Source of the DNA: Imbricaverruca yamaguchii
Lineage: Eukaryota > Arthropoda > Thecostraca > Neoverrucidae
Assembly: GCA_034440575.1 (NCBI GenBank)
Contig: JAOTOL010001656.1
Location: 3,102,501-3,166,500, forward strand
DNA length: 64,000 nucleotides
Direction of reading: 5' to 3'
Part shown: in pieces, positions 9,280 to 20,596 of the stretch
Layout of the letters: every line of letters begins with the position of its first letter
How positions within the stretch are numbered: position 1 is the stretch's first letter
The notes under the pieces: generated by a model
Told to the model about the DNA's origin: nothing
Databases searched by the model: none
The model's input: the letters and a program-made list of their open reading frames with translations, nothing else
Program-made: the position numbers and the translations under genes

Positions 9280-11720
9280 AAGACAAAGGGTGGGAGTTTA
9301 GGCACTTCTTAAGAGATTTCATCTCTTACAACATGCAGAAGGAACAAAAATGCCACTAGAAACTAATGCAAGATAGAATAAAATATATCGCCAAACATGT
9401 TATTCTCCTTATGATTACTAAATAAACTAGCCACTTTTCATGCCATCAAGCACACAGACAACACTGAACACACACCACACCACACCACACCACAATCAGC
9501 AGAAATGCCAATGACAACATGCCAAACCTAGCACCTGTGCACTGAACAGCGGCCTCCAGTCGCTACAGATTCCTCTGATGTGTCTACAAAAACCTGCTTT
9601 CAAGCCACCCTAGAGTGGAATAACTGGCCATTTTAAGAGACAACTTCCAGAGTCCCAGAGGCTGCTGATCAGGGTGGAAACTTACTTTCTGGGTTTGGAG
9701 TTCAGTGTAAAATAATTGACCATGTGGCCTGGAAATTCACAGTTAATGGAATTGTGTTATTTCATCTTTGTCTTAGGTTTTTATCATTTTGCCACATGTG
9801 TGGGCAGTCATTATACACACGACTGCTAAATAATGTAAAATTAATGTGGCTGAAGTGAAAGGCATTCCGCTTTTTTAATCCTTAAGTGGCGATCCTTTAT
9901 TTTCTTCTAATCTTTCACTATTCACAAGTAACTTCTTTCTACATCTACACAGTTAATGGTGAAGTAATTTTAGGACACTGTTGGAGTTGGAGTGCAAACA
10001 GAGTTCTTCTGGAATACATTTTCATGGACATATTTTTCATGCATGGAATCTATTTGCTGGTAACTGATGTAAAATCATATGAACCTAGTCAGTACCCACA
10101 TAATATGCATAAGTAATACACATCATCATTTTTGGTCACATCAAAGCATAGAAACAAAGTGAACAATGGATGACACCACAAGATAGGGAGTTGTGATGAT
10201 CAGCTCAGCTTTGTTTCTTGCAGCTCACAGGAGCAATGTGCTTTCCTTTCACTGTTGGTCTCAGTACAAGGCTAGCCAAATGAAAAACAAACACAAATAA
10301 TTCATGTTTCACCTTCAGCTCAGAATGCACACCTACCCACATACTCAGCCAATTTCCTGCACAATACAGACTGGACACCAACACCTCACATGTGACAGTC
10401 AGAAGGCAGAGGATCAATCAAGGTCTTGTGTTTGCAGTATGGCACTGTTAAACATGTTCAAAGTTCCTAATGGTTGACATCATTAAAAAATACCTTGCAT
10501 TGATTGGTTCAAAGACAGTTTTCAGAACAGAAAATGCTAATGAAGCAAATTTCAATTGGTGGCCTCCTGGACTCTGGAAGCACTCTCTAAAAACAGTCAG
10601 TTTTTCCCACTATAGGGTGGCTCAAAAACACATTTCTGGAGATGCATCAGCCAAATTTGTAGGGACTGGAGGCCACTATTCACTGTTGAGGTGCGAGGTT
10701 TGGAGCATTGTGGTCAGCATTTCTGCTGATTGTGGTGTGGTGTGGTGTGTGTTCTGGTGTTGTCTGTATGCTTGTTGGTATGAAAAGTGGAGTTTATTTG
10801 GTAATCATAAGTAGAATAACATGTTTGGTGGACATTTTATTCAATCTTGCATTAGTTTTATTAGTAGTATTTTTCTTCCTTCTAAATGTTTGTCAGAGTA
10901 CATGTGGAGCCCATTCTATCTAGTATGAATCCAGAGTGCAAAAATGTTTTAAGAGATGAAATCTCTAAAGAAGTGCCTTAATTCCCACCCTGCTGCTGAT
11001 CGAAATTTGCTTTGCTATCATTTTCTGTTATGAAAACTGTCTTTGAACCAATCAATGCAAGGTATTTTTAATGTCATAACCAATAGCAATTTTGAACACG
11101 TTTAACAGTGCCATACTGCAAACACAAGTCCTTGACTGATCCTCAGCCTTCTGCCTGTCACATGCGAGGTGTTCGTGTCCAGTCTGTATTGTGCAGGGAA
11201 TCAGCTGTGTATGCGGGTAAGTGTGCATTCTGAGCTGAGGGTGAAGCATGAATTATTTGTTTGTTTTTCATTTGGGTAGCCTTGTACTGAGACCAACAGT
11301 GAAAGGAAAGTGCATTGCTCCTGTGAGGTATGAGAGACAGAGCTGAGCTGATCATCACAACTCCATGTCATGCCATCCATTGTTTACTTTGTTTCTATGC
11401 TTTGATGTGACCGAAAATGATGATGTGTATTACTTATGCATATTATGTTGGTAGATACTGACTAGGTACATATGATTTTCCGCCAGTTACCAGCAAATAG
11501 ATTCCATGCATGAAAAATAATGTCCATGAAAATGTACTCCGGAAGAAATCTGTTTGCACTCTGACTCCAACGCACCCTAAAAACCTAATAATCAATCAAT
11601 CAATCAATCACTCTGACTCCAACCCGGGAAAGTAAGTTTCACACCCTGATCTGACATCAATGGTTTTAGTTTAGCAGTCCGGTTTTGGTATAACACAATC
11701 CAATAATCAATGGCCCGGAG
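9280..11720. mobile_element. Complex inverted-repeat (foldback-type) element
   Basis: Two inverted relationships overlap. First, 9280-9660 is repeated in reverse complement at about 10565-10990, giving arms near 400 bp around a loop of about 900 bp. Landmarks are AGAGATTTCATCTCTTA against TAAGAGATGAAATCTCT, and the ACACCACACC run against GGTGTGGTGT. Second, 9980-10560 is repeated in reverse complement at about 11000-11575 (TTGCATTGATTGGTTCAAAGACAG against its complement). About 15% divergence is visible between copies. I see no transposase in it. A nested LINE tail lies at 11572-11608. Confidence 0.75.
11557..11623 (+). mobile_element. 37-bp LINE tail insertion with 15-bp target duplication
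   Basis: The 15-bp sequence CACTCTGACTCCAAC occurs at 11557-11571 and again at 11609-11623. Between them sit only 37 bp, starting GCACCCTAAAAACC and ending in (ATCA)n. That insert matches the extreme 3' end of the RNase H-bearing LINEs elsewhere in the window (GCGCCCTTAAACCCAAATAATCAATCAATC type). I read it as an extremely 5'-truncated target-primed insertion. Confidence 0.85.
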
Positions 11721-11723
11721 GCA

Positions 11724-13059
11724 AATGCAGCGCAAAACCACAAGCATTCCACTCGTGAAGGAACAAAATGCAAGTGCAAGGGCCTGAAAAATAAACGCCT
11801 ATCGTGAATGTAGGGCTGCAACGTACCTTCTATCCCTTTTAAAACAATAAAGTATTATTCCATGCCCTCACGTCACCATGACAAACATCACACACAGCGA
11901 CGCCTCCACACACAAATACGGCTAAATTAAAGCAAATCAAGCGGGCCCCTGTCAATGCATTTTCGCAGCCGGTGACGTCACCCAGGCGTCGATTCGAATT
12001 CTGCCGGTTACCGCAACAGTAAGAAATAGTACATTTTCGAGCGTACTCCTGACTAGCAAGTGCGGATGATATGTATGAATTAAACGTTATCCGAAAGCCT
12101 CTTTCATGTTATGTCTAGAATCGTGATTGCTTTCATATCAGCGTGTTATGTATTATGTCAAATGGTGTCATGTCGACCAATATTATACCTACTGACACCA
12201 TTTAACCCAAAAGGAGGTCCCGGGTTTATCCAAGGAGTTTATCCATTGGGTCTGTCGCCATGGCTCCACTAACCTCCAAAAACCTCCACTGGTCATTTCC
12301 GTCGCCAACCCAGTGGAGATTTTTCCCGTCGCAAACCCCACCAACCTCCACCAGTGCAGCAAAAGCTCCACAAGCCGAAGAACGTAAAGGGATTTGCCGA
12401 AGAACATGGCAAATTGTGATCTTTCAGTGGAGCTCAACCATGGCGCACTTGAGTAATATATTTGCACATAAACAACGTCCTCCATTATATGAATATCATC
12501 TTCATGCATACACTAAATTACAGGATCATCCTTCGCAAAGAAAATATGAAATTAAAACTATGAACAATTTTTGTAGTCAGTAAACAAGGTATTATTATTC
12601 AGCATCATTGAGCAACGAGTACTTATATCAAACACGTCAGGAGGCACCGAAAACCACAATGAACAATATTGTGATGATCGAATGAACAATAATCGTAGCA
12701 ACAGATGCAGCTGTATATGTTGTGTGATGTAGACGACATATCCTCTTTGTGGCCTTTGAACTACGTCATTCGGCCTAAGGGGAAGATGTTACCTTTCCGA
12801 CGGGATCCGCCGCAATCCCCATGCCGCAATGCGGCGTGGACGAAAATTCCACTCGAGCCCGATCAACGACGTCCAGCAGGTTGAGATGGGGCAAGGTCAG
12901 CATCGGGTAGAGAAGCGCCTCGGAGCCCAAGGGAGCCCGGCGGGCCCAGACACCAAATTATATGCCGTATGTTAAGAAGGCAGGCTATAATCAACCACAA
13001 AACAGGGGAGACTATGCCTGGTGCTCAACTGAGAGGGAAGAGGGATTGCCTGCCCTAGA
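11724..13059. other. No gene recognised
   Basis: Includes a short imperfect repeat of CCTCCACT/AACCTCCA words at 12265-12370 and a GC-richer stretch at 12760-12960. On the minus strand the latter can be read as about 60 residues without a stop, but no domain is recognisable. I make no call. Confidence 0.4.
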
Positions 13060-13330
13060 AAAAATTCCATTAGGAATTTCCTAATGGTCTTGCCCCTTGG
13101 AAATTGGAACATTCCGAATGGTCTAATGGTCCTGATGGTACCTAATGGTTCTAATGGTACCTAATGGTTCTAATGGTACCTAATGGTCCTAATGGTACCT
13201 AATGGTTATAATGGTGCCTAATGGTCCTAATGGTACCTAATGGTCCTGATGGTACCTAATGGTCCTGATGGTATCTAATGGTTCTAATGGTACCTAGTGG
13301 TTTCCTGATGATTCCTGTGATCCTAATGGA
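13060..13330. repeat. CCTAATGGTA minisatellite, block 1
   Basis: About fifteen copies of a 14-16-bp unit of the type CCTAATGGTACCTAATGG, with GATGG and CTAATGG variants. It is preceded at 13071-13091 by a short palindrome CCATTAGGAATTTCCTAATGG in which the unit turns over. Related blocks lie at 17113-17359 and 17990-18143. Confidence 0.9.
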
Positions 13331-14476
13331 CCCTCATGATCCCAATATCCCCTGGTGGTTTCTAGTGGTCTGAATGGTGGGCTTTCTAGCAGAAAAATAT
13401 ATTGATATTGGGAACAGTTTTTGGATGTTTACCCTCGATGTATCAATCGTGGTACGAATTCCCTTGTTTTATTCCATGCCTAAGGGCAACACGCAACACT
13501 ATGACTCTTCCAGCGTTTTGCCGTAGCTGTTGCACACACACATACATATAAGTAAGCATTTCTCAACACTGCGCCGCCTGATACAATGCACCACGTTAAA
13601 ATCGGGCGTTTAATCAGGTCCATAAATCAATGCCAACTACTGGAAGTGTTGGGTTTTGCTTTCATATTTATTGATAGGGGTTCACGCAGCAGCCATACTT
13701 TTGAAACCATCAGTATGTGAGTCAGCTACGGAATCGAACAGTGCCAAAGTTCTGCGCACAGCACAGTAAAGTTCTACCAGCTTCCAACGTTTTATTCCAC
13801 AACATACGGATGGATGGCATAAATTGCGGTCTTTTCCTATCACAACCAGGCCAAAATCAAGGCGTGTGGCACGACTGTTCGGCGCGAGAAGCGGAGTGAC
13901 CGTGGCTCAGCTTCTTTCTGCATTTCTGGTGCAGCAGGACACTTCAGTTTTCTGCGCAGGTCGTGTTTTTTATATTCAGGAACCTGGACACTTTCGTTCC
14001 ACAAGCGCTATGTAGTCAGCCGATCTCCTGGTCGGTTGCAGGTGTCCATCTGTGGAAAACAGTTCGCCTGAAATATAATATGATATATAAACTGTACGGC
14101 CATTAATGCATATGCAAGTAAGTGTTGTTGATCCAGGGTTTTTGCTTCATAACGTTTACAAGGGCGATCACCGTAAGGAATAAAACTATGACTGCACCCA
14201 CCTTGGAACTAACAAAAACAAAAACACTTACATATATAGCCTACAAACAAATGAAATTTGAAAAGGGCCAATGCGCCATCTGCAAATGGGACCACGGGAC
14301 TATTCCATTAATCTACAGATCGGGGAAGCAGATCGGAGAGGTTCGGGGAGACTCGAACAGGAAATGAATGGAACAGCGGGCAGACATTTGGGCAGATATG
14401 AACTTATGAGCTGCTTACGGACTGATCTTGTCTTCCAATAGTACTCTGGGTTTGTTGGGTCTTGATTCATTCTCAC
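13331..14476. other. No gene recognised
   Basis: No supported gene. A plus frame at 14122-14367 has no recognisable domain. If the minus-strand exon at 14477-14658 is real, its downstream exons could lie here, but I cannot place them. Confidence 0.35.
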
Positions 14477-14658
14477 CTTGTCCTTGAACAGCAGCGGGCA
14501 CTTCGTGCTGGAATGCATGGTTCAGCTCCTGCAGCTGCTTGGCATAATCCTGAAGAGCCTCTTTGTTGCTGTCGAGGAGGGTGACCTGCTGCTTCAGCTG
14601 AGTAACCTCCTCATTCTGCTTTGCCATCTCTTTCTGCAGGAGTCTGAACTTCTTGTAC
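14477..14658 (-). pseudogene. Coiled-coil exon, downstream member of a two-exon segment
   Basis: The exon is bounded by acceptor TTTCTGATAG and donor GTGAGA. Read in the phase left by the exon at 15549-15676, it encodes YKKFRLLQKEMAKQNEEV, then TQLKQQVTLLDSNKEALQ, then DYAKQLQELNHAFQHEV. This is a clear heptad-type coiled coil of about 45 residues followed by a short Ala/Gln tail. I do not recognise the protein family. The frame stays open through the exon and both splice signals are good. The exon itself looks real, but its partner has an internal stop, hence the pseudogene label. It could instead be a live gene spliced differently. Confidence 0.5.
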
Positions 14659-15012
14659 CTATCAGAAATTGAATATTTGGGTTTAGGGATGCCCCGACAG
14701 CAGGGTCATTTGGCGCCCAGTACCTATTAAATACACAACATTAGTAATGTCATTGCGATAAAGGACCTAGTATCATTTGAAGACATGGGATAGTGAGGAT
14801 TGAAACTTCCAGGAGAAATTAGCATTAAAGGTGAAAGTAATCAAACATCCTTCCTCACAACCATACAAGTGCTATATATTTTGATGGGTTATTGCTAATT
14901 TCCCTTGATTCTGGGGTCCTTGCTTCGATACAACTTGGCGATGCCCCCGGAATTAACAACTTCCATCCATCCAAAAAATATGATGACCCCATCAATCAGC
15001 ATCTCTCTTCAG

Positions 15013-15072
15013 TTATGGGCGCTGAATGACCTAGTAGTCGGCGCGCCCTTAAACCCAAATAATCAATCAATC
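15013..15072 (+). repeat. LINE 3'-tail fragment
   Basis: TTATGGGCGCTGAATGACC, then AGTAGTCGGCGCGCCC and AAACCCAAATAATCAATCAATC: the 3' terminal hairpin (GGGCGC pairing with GCGCCC) and short tail repeat found at the end of the RNase H LINE at 36722-39261. No upstream LINE coding sequence is recognisable, so the copy is severely 5' truncated. Confidence 0.75.
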
Positions 15073-15548
15073 TTGAGTTATGTGGACGGCTATGAATCCA
15101 CATATACACAACACGCACACTGTACACTGATAAAGTGTAATCTGACACTTTACATGGCTGCGGCAAGCACAATCAGCTGGCTACATTTGCTAGTGACCAG
15201 CAAATTATAGTTCGTTTTCTCTACTTACCTTCAGGAAATACTGTACTTGAATTATATATATTGGTGTCTAAGCCAGATGAAAGTTCAAATACGTCGTGTA
15301 GAAATGAAATGATTATTGTACTGAAGTCGAAGTATTGTAGTATTGTATTGTACGTCTTGTATTGTATTGTACGTATTGTATTGTACGTCGAAGTATTGTA
15401 CTGAACTTCTTCATTGCAAGCATATCTAAGAAGCATCACAACTTAATATTGGTAAACTGTGTTCACACATTCCTTAGTACCTGCTGATCCTTTGAAACCA
15501 CTACGGGTTAAATACCCCTAATTTTTCATTTTAATTAAATATACTTAC

Positions 15549-15676
15549 TTGGCTTGTTTTTCCAGTGGTTGATGGATATCAACTGGAAGTGCAGAGGTGC
15601 CACTAAATATACCTTCATCAGAGGCAGCTTAGCACCTTTTGACCGACTGATCAGTCTCGTCAGGCTGGAGCTGCTG
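15549..15676 (-). pseudogene. Upstream exon of the coiled-coil segment, with in-frame stop
   Basis: Acceptor ATATTCTGCAG and donor GTAAGT bound 128 nt. Read in phase 0 it gives QQLQPDETDQSVKRC, a TAA at 15629-15631, then AASDEGIFSGTSALPVDI and HQPLEKQA, leaving two bases. Those bases are completed by the first base of the exon at 14477-14658 to give an uninterrupted join into YKKFRLLQKEM. Frames on both sides of the stop are the same, so a single C-to-T change of a CAA codon would explain it. I do not recognise the protein. A pseudogene, a sequencing error or chance splice signals are all possible. Confidence 0.4.
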
Positions 15677-17112
15677 CTGCAGAATATACACAAATAATTA
15701 CAATCATGGAGATTAGTGAGCTATTAAGGTTTTTGGTGCATCAATAGCTCTGGCTATATGCCCAGTAATCATGATTATCACGCATTTCACTACTGCAACA
15801 GCAATGATGCATCTAGATTCTGTAAAAATAGTCAACACACAAAAATGAACTTGTATGCTGATGTGCAGAAAGGAACATTGAAAACAAAATTTTAGCAGAA
15901 TACAACACATAGTCACGGCATCCTTGTGATATGTCCACTCAATGAAGCTAGCATAGATGGCATACAGTGGGAGGAGAATCAAGGAATATATAATCATATC
16001 TCACATACATCTTACTTTAGGGTACATATTTAAATTGTCACAAAAAGCTTGATGCAATTGTAAAGTTGAAATTATTTTGTTTGGTCTTTTGAATGCATCT
16101 CAGAGTCACCTTTGACATGATCAGTGCCTTGTATTTTGATAGACAAAGGTGGATTGCTTACAAACACCACCATCTTGTTGTGCTTTATGATGATTTTCAA
16201 GTATGTGGGTAAAATAAAAACATCTAATTTCTTCGGGGGTAAACCCAAACTATAAGGTAAAAAAAAAAAAAAAAAAAAAATAATTTTCATAAAATTTTAA
16301 TAATTAAAAATAATTAAAAAAAACAAAAATTTTTTCAAGCGGTTGAATAATTTCATCAAAAGGAACCTTTGAACATTGGATAGCTTGTTCATTTTCATGT
16401 TTAGTACACCGTGCAATTACTGGTTCAACCACACAGAATCAGCAGTAGTTATTTGTTGCATGGCGTCTTAAGTGTTCAGATGCACATAAGTCTTCCCAAA
16501 TGTACATAAATCAGTAGTTTCTTTCACTAGGTGCCAAAGGGAAGCGATTTGTCATCTGATCGTTGCCAGAAGTTAGTGGTCTTGTTTAAGAAACACTATC
16601 AAATGAAACGTATGCAAAAAAGCACACCGAAATTACCACTTACCAGCCAGTTTTAGTACTTGTGCTGTATAACGGTCCGTTTGATCCGCCGCAAGCCTCT
16701 CCGCATGACCCGGACTGGCGCAGATGGATGTAAATCGTACTTATTCTTAGGTCAGAAGTCCTGTATATCACTAATGTGAACTACCTTTCTCAAATTATCT
16801 TTTAGGTCCGATATTTATGTATAAATGGCAAATCACCGTGATCGGTGCTTCAAAGAAAACCAAACAACTCCAGACTAGCGAACCTCCAACAGCAACCGCA
16901 CAAACCGCCACTAGAGGAAATTGGCATGCTAGTGATGGTTAAATATATGCGCAATAAAGATGAATATGTGAAGAGAGGCGGTTCCGTCAAACCACTTTTC
17001 GCCTGATAACGAAATATCCTAGCATAGCTATAATGTATTTCAATTATTTCAATTAAATTAAATTCTTCGAATTATTTCAAACCTGTATTTAAAGTAAAGT
17101 AATTATTTGATT
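15677..17112. other. No gene recognised; poly(A) tract
   Basis: AT-rich non-coding sequence with a run of 20-plus A at 16259-16280 next to an AT-rich stretch, possibly the tail of an old retroelement. Nothing else is supported. Confidence 0.4.
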
Positions 17113-17359
17113 ATATTCCTAATGGTCCTGATGGTACCTAATGGTCCTGATGGTACCTAATGGTCTTGATGGTACCTAATGGTCCTGATGGTACATAATG
17201 GTCCTGATGGTACCTAATGGTCCTGATGGTACCTAGTGGTCCTAATGGTGCCTAGTGGTCCTAATGATGCCTAGTGGTCCTAATGATACCTAGTGGTCCT
17301 AATAGTTCTGATGGTACCTAATGGTCATAATGGTACCTAGTAGTCTTAATGGTTCTCTA
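17113..17359. repeat. CCTAATGGTA minisatellite, block 2
   Basis: About sixteen copies of the same 14-16-bp unit as at 13060-13330 (CCTAATGGTACCTAATGG, with GATGG and TAGTGG variants). Same orientation as block 1. It stops where the TTAA-type element fragment begins. Confidence 0.9.
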
Positions 17360-17641
17360 AGTCCAAAAATAAGCAAACGCAGAAAGTTTCATTCAAAATA
17401 TCTGTATCAGTTAAAGCTTGACGATTGGTCGAACGTTTTTTAGGTGACCTCACTTGACCTAGACTAACTCGTTGACCCTAGATGACCTGACTTCAAAAGT
17501 TTGACACAACATGCCCAATTGATGTGGGAAAAGGTATGCCAAATTTCGGCGCGTTGCCGCGATAATGAATTCTTTCACTATCCGCGAAAAACCTGAGGGG
17601 CTTCAAGACCACTCCCCCCCCCGCGAGACGGCGCGGGTTAT
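17360..17641 (+). mobile_element. TTAA-type (piggyBac-like) element, copy E, left-truncated
   Basis: Carries the family's internal landmarks in order: AAGCAAACGCAGAAAGTTTC, TGACCTCACTTGACC, AACTCGTTGACCC, GATGTGGGAAAAGGTATGCC, CGCGAAAAACCTGAGG. It ends in GAGACGGCGCGGG then TTAT where intact copies have TTAA. The left half is missing and is replaced by the minisatellite. Confidence 0.75.
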
Positions 17642-17989
17642 AGTTCGCCAGGTGAACTTTGAATGCATTCATTCTGAGAAGCGAATTCGCCGACCCCGAC
17701 TAAGTTCATCACATTGTTGTATATTTTGTCATCATCATCCCCTAAGCAAATTTTTTTTAAAGTTTAAAATTTTGTGGTGGGGAGATATTTTGGTCCCCCT
17801 TCATGTCGCTTGGAGGAGGAGGGCAATGGCCCCCGTGTCTCGATCCCCTAGATCAGCTAGCACGTAGGTCCTGTGATATTTTCCGAGGAAGATGAAACAA
17901 ATTTCACGGCAATCTATGTATGCCTAAAGACTGCCATCAAAACCATTCAGAATATTTTTTCCACTAGGAAAGCGACCAACCACCAGATT
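17642..17989. other. No gene recognised
   Basis: Spacer between the TTAA-type fragment and the inverted minisatellite block. No domain in the open frames. Confidence 0.4.
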
Positions 17990-18143
17990 CCGAATGGAAA
18001 CTCCGATCGGTCTGGTCAGAATACCATTATGACCATTGGGATCATTACACCATCAGGTAAATTCCGTTAGGAAACAGTCAAACCATTAGGGACCATTGAA
18101 ACCATCAGGAAAATCCTAATGGTTCCTAATGGTTTCTAATGGA
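17990..18143. repeat. AATGG minisatellite in inverted orientation, turning over at its end
   Basis: Units here run as ACCATTAGG/ACCATCAGG, the reverse complement of blocks 1 and 2, and switch back to CCTAATGGTT near 18115. With block 2 this makes an inverted-arm arrangement typical of foldback DNA. The CR1 LINE ends immediately after it. Confidence 0.7.
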
Positions 18144-18145
18144 AT

Positions 18146-20365
18146 TTGTTTTATAGGGGAGTCACTGATAGCACTTGGCCACCCATCAAGTATGGAGCCT
18201 TCATATGTTGCTTACCTACATGCATGATTTTGCACTTATCAAAATTAAATTTCATTTGCCATTCTTCGAACCACTTCACAAGTTCGTCTAAGTCTTTTTG
18301 CAACGAGATATGCTCAGCTTGTCCTGTTATTGCCCTGAAAACCTTCAAATCATCCGCAAATTTCAATACTTTACTGCTAAGGCCACGTTCAATGTTATTT
18401 ACAAATATAATGAACAGTAGTGGCCCCAGTACTGACCCGTGGGGGACTCCACTAAGAACATTTCGCCATGATGACTTTGTACCATTTAGCATCACTCTTT
18501 GCTGTCTATCTGAAAGCCACAACTCTATCCATTTTAAGATGCTACCTGCAATACCATGGGACTGAAGCTGTATCATTAACCGTTTATGGGGTACCTTGTC
18601 AAAGGCCTTACTAAAGTCAAGATATGCTACATCAACCTGATTTCCCTGATCAAATTGTTCTGTGGCGAAGTTCAAAAGTCCAAGAGGTTTGTGAGACACG
18701 ATCGTCCTTTTCTAAACCCATGTTGAGTATCTTGAATCAATCTGCTACCTTCCAGATAACTAACTATTCTATCCTTGATAATTGATTCGAGTACCTTGCA
18801 GACTCGGGATGTGAGACTTAGTGGCCTATAGTTTTCAACTTTCCCTCTTTCTCCTTTCTTGAAAATAGGAACTATATTTGCCCTTTTCCAATCGGTTGGA
18901 ATTTCATTTTGTGAAACTGATCTACAAAATATTATACTAAGTGGAAATGCCAGTTCCTTTTCAGTTTCCCGCAACGCCCTAGCATAAATATCCTCAGGTC
19001 CTGCTGCCTTGTTTGGCTTTATTTTCCTGATATGATTGTAAACAACATCACTATCAATGAAATCAACATCATTTGTCAGATCCCATGTCACTGAACTATG
19101 GTGTACGGTCGGCAGATTGGTCATATCTTCCAATGTAAACACTGATTTAATCTGCTTGCTCAGCTCCTCAACCATCTCACTATCATCCAATGTAGTCCCG
19201 TTTACTTCCAGTGGACCAATGGTGCTAGAAACTTTACTCAGCTTGTAGAAACTAAAGAACTTTTTAATGTCCCCATTACAGTTTCTAGCTAAATCCAGTT
19301 CTTTTGCTCGCTTTGCTGCTCTGGTTTTTTCCTTCACAGTGTCTCTAGCTTTTCGATACGCCTTTAGATTAACGACATTTGAGGCTTCTTTAAAGACTCT
19401 AAATGCAGTTTTATTAACCTTGATTGCTTTTATCAAGTCTGGTGTAAGCCATGCTGGCTTTCTTACCCTTCTTTTGCGTCTTTGCTTTTGGGGGACATGT
19501 CTAATCTGAATTTCCTTCAAGTAAGATTTGAACTTTTCCCACATTTCACAGGCATTTAAATTAGAGAATTCTTCTTCCCATCTGATGGCACTTAAAGCCG
19601 CTCTCATGCAGTCAAATTCTGCTCTGTTGAAATTTGGAACCTTTACCAAATTATCCTGGATAATTTCCCCTACATGTGCCTTGAATCTAACTATATTATG
19701 GTCACTTCTTCCCAGAGTTTCGCCTACAGTCAAGTCTTGAACCAAGTCACTTAAATCCGAGAATACAAGGTCCAAGAATGAACCATGCCTGGTAGATTTC
19801 GATACAAACTGGTGTAAGAACAGGTCCTCTTCAAGGCATTTCCTAAACATTTTGCATGATGGGGAGCCAACACCAGCATTTTCATAACATTTCGATAAAA
19901 GTCACCAAGAATAAGGCAGTTCCTCTTAAAGTTTCTACTGATTTCCTCACAAATCACCTTGTCAAGCTCCAGTTGCTGAGAATGTGGCAGGGTTCCTGAT
20001 CGGTAGAAAGCTCCTATCCTCAGAGTATTGCTGTTGCCTTTTCCCACAGTGACATCAAGCCAAATGGACTCCACAGACACATTTTTATCCCCACCTGCTA
20101 CTTTTTGAGAACTGAATAAGCTATTCATATAGAGCATTACACCACCCCCTTTCATTGCTGGACTCCTATTGCACGAAAACATATTGTATCCTCGGATCTC
20201 ATAGTCCTGTAAGTTATCTCCAAAATACCCTTCACTGACCCATGCCTCCGTAATGCAAACAAAATCTGGTTCTTCCTCAGCAACATAACACTTGAACTCA
20301 TCAAATTTGGACCAAGAAGGGCCCTTGTGGCTCATAGTTGCACTAATCTTTTATGTCTTTATGTC
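18146..20365 (-). mobile_element. CR1-type LINE, ORF2 region (degenerate)
   Basis: ORF2 is broken across frames. 19751-20335 encodes an endonuclease (EEP fold) starting MSHKGPSWSKFDEF, with PDFVCITEAW, GGVMLYMNS and NCLILGDF. 18672-19850 encodes the linker and the front of the reverse transcriptase (NYRPLSLTSRVCKVLESI, QHGFRKGRSCLTNLL). 18151-18699 has palm motif A (YLDFSKAFDKVPH), motif B (SGVPHGSVLGPLLF, with H for the usual Q) and motif C FADD. Two frameshifts, near 19890 and 18690, separate them. The 3' end is missing: the reading stops at the minisatellite at 18145. CATAAAGA-type tandem repeats at 20345-20370 sit just before the ORF2 start. Confidence 0.9.
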
Positions 20366-20596
20366 TTTATGTCTTTATGGATACTCTGAGCATTAAACAT
20401 ATACACTTAACAAATGCTCCATAACCACCTTTGGCTTTTTCATACTGAATTCTTTTATCACTAGATGAACTAGCACTCTGTCCCCTTGAACTGCTGCTGT
20501 CCCTATTTGCAGACTTCGAGGTTATATTGCCTTGGCTGACACTATTGGAATATTTCTGAGTTGGCAATGCAATTTCCCCCCTCCCCACCCCATTTC

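Noticed and set aside
12189..12583. Overlapping plus and minus frames of about 106 residues
   Set aside because: Low-complexity CCTCCA repetition, with no domain or splice signals.
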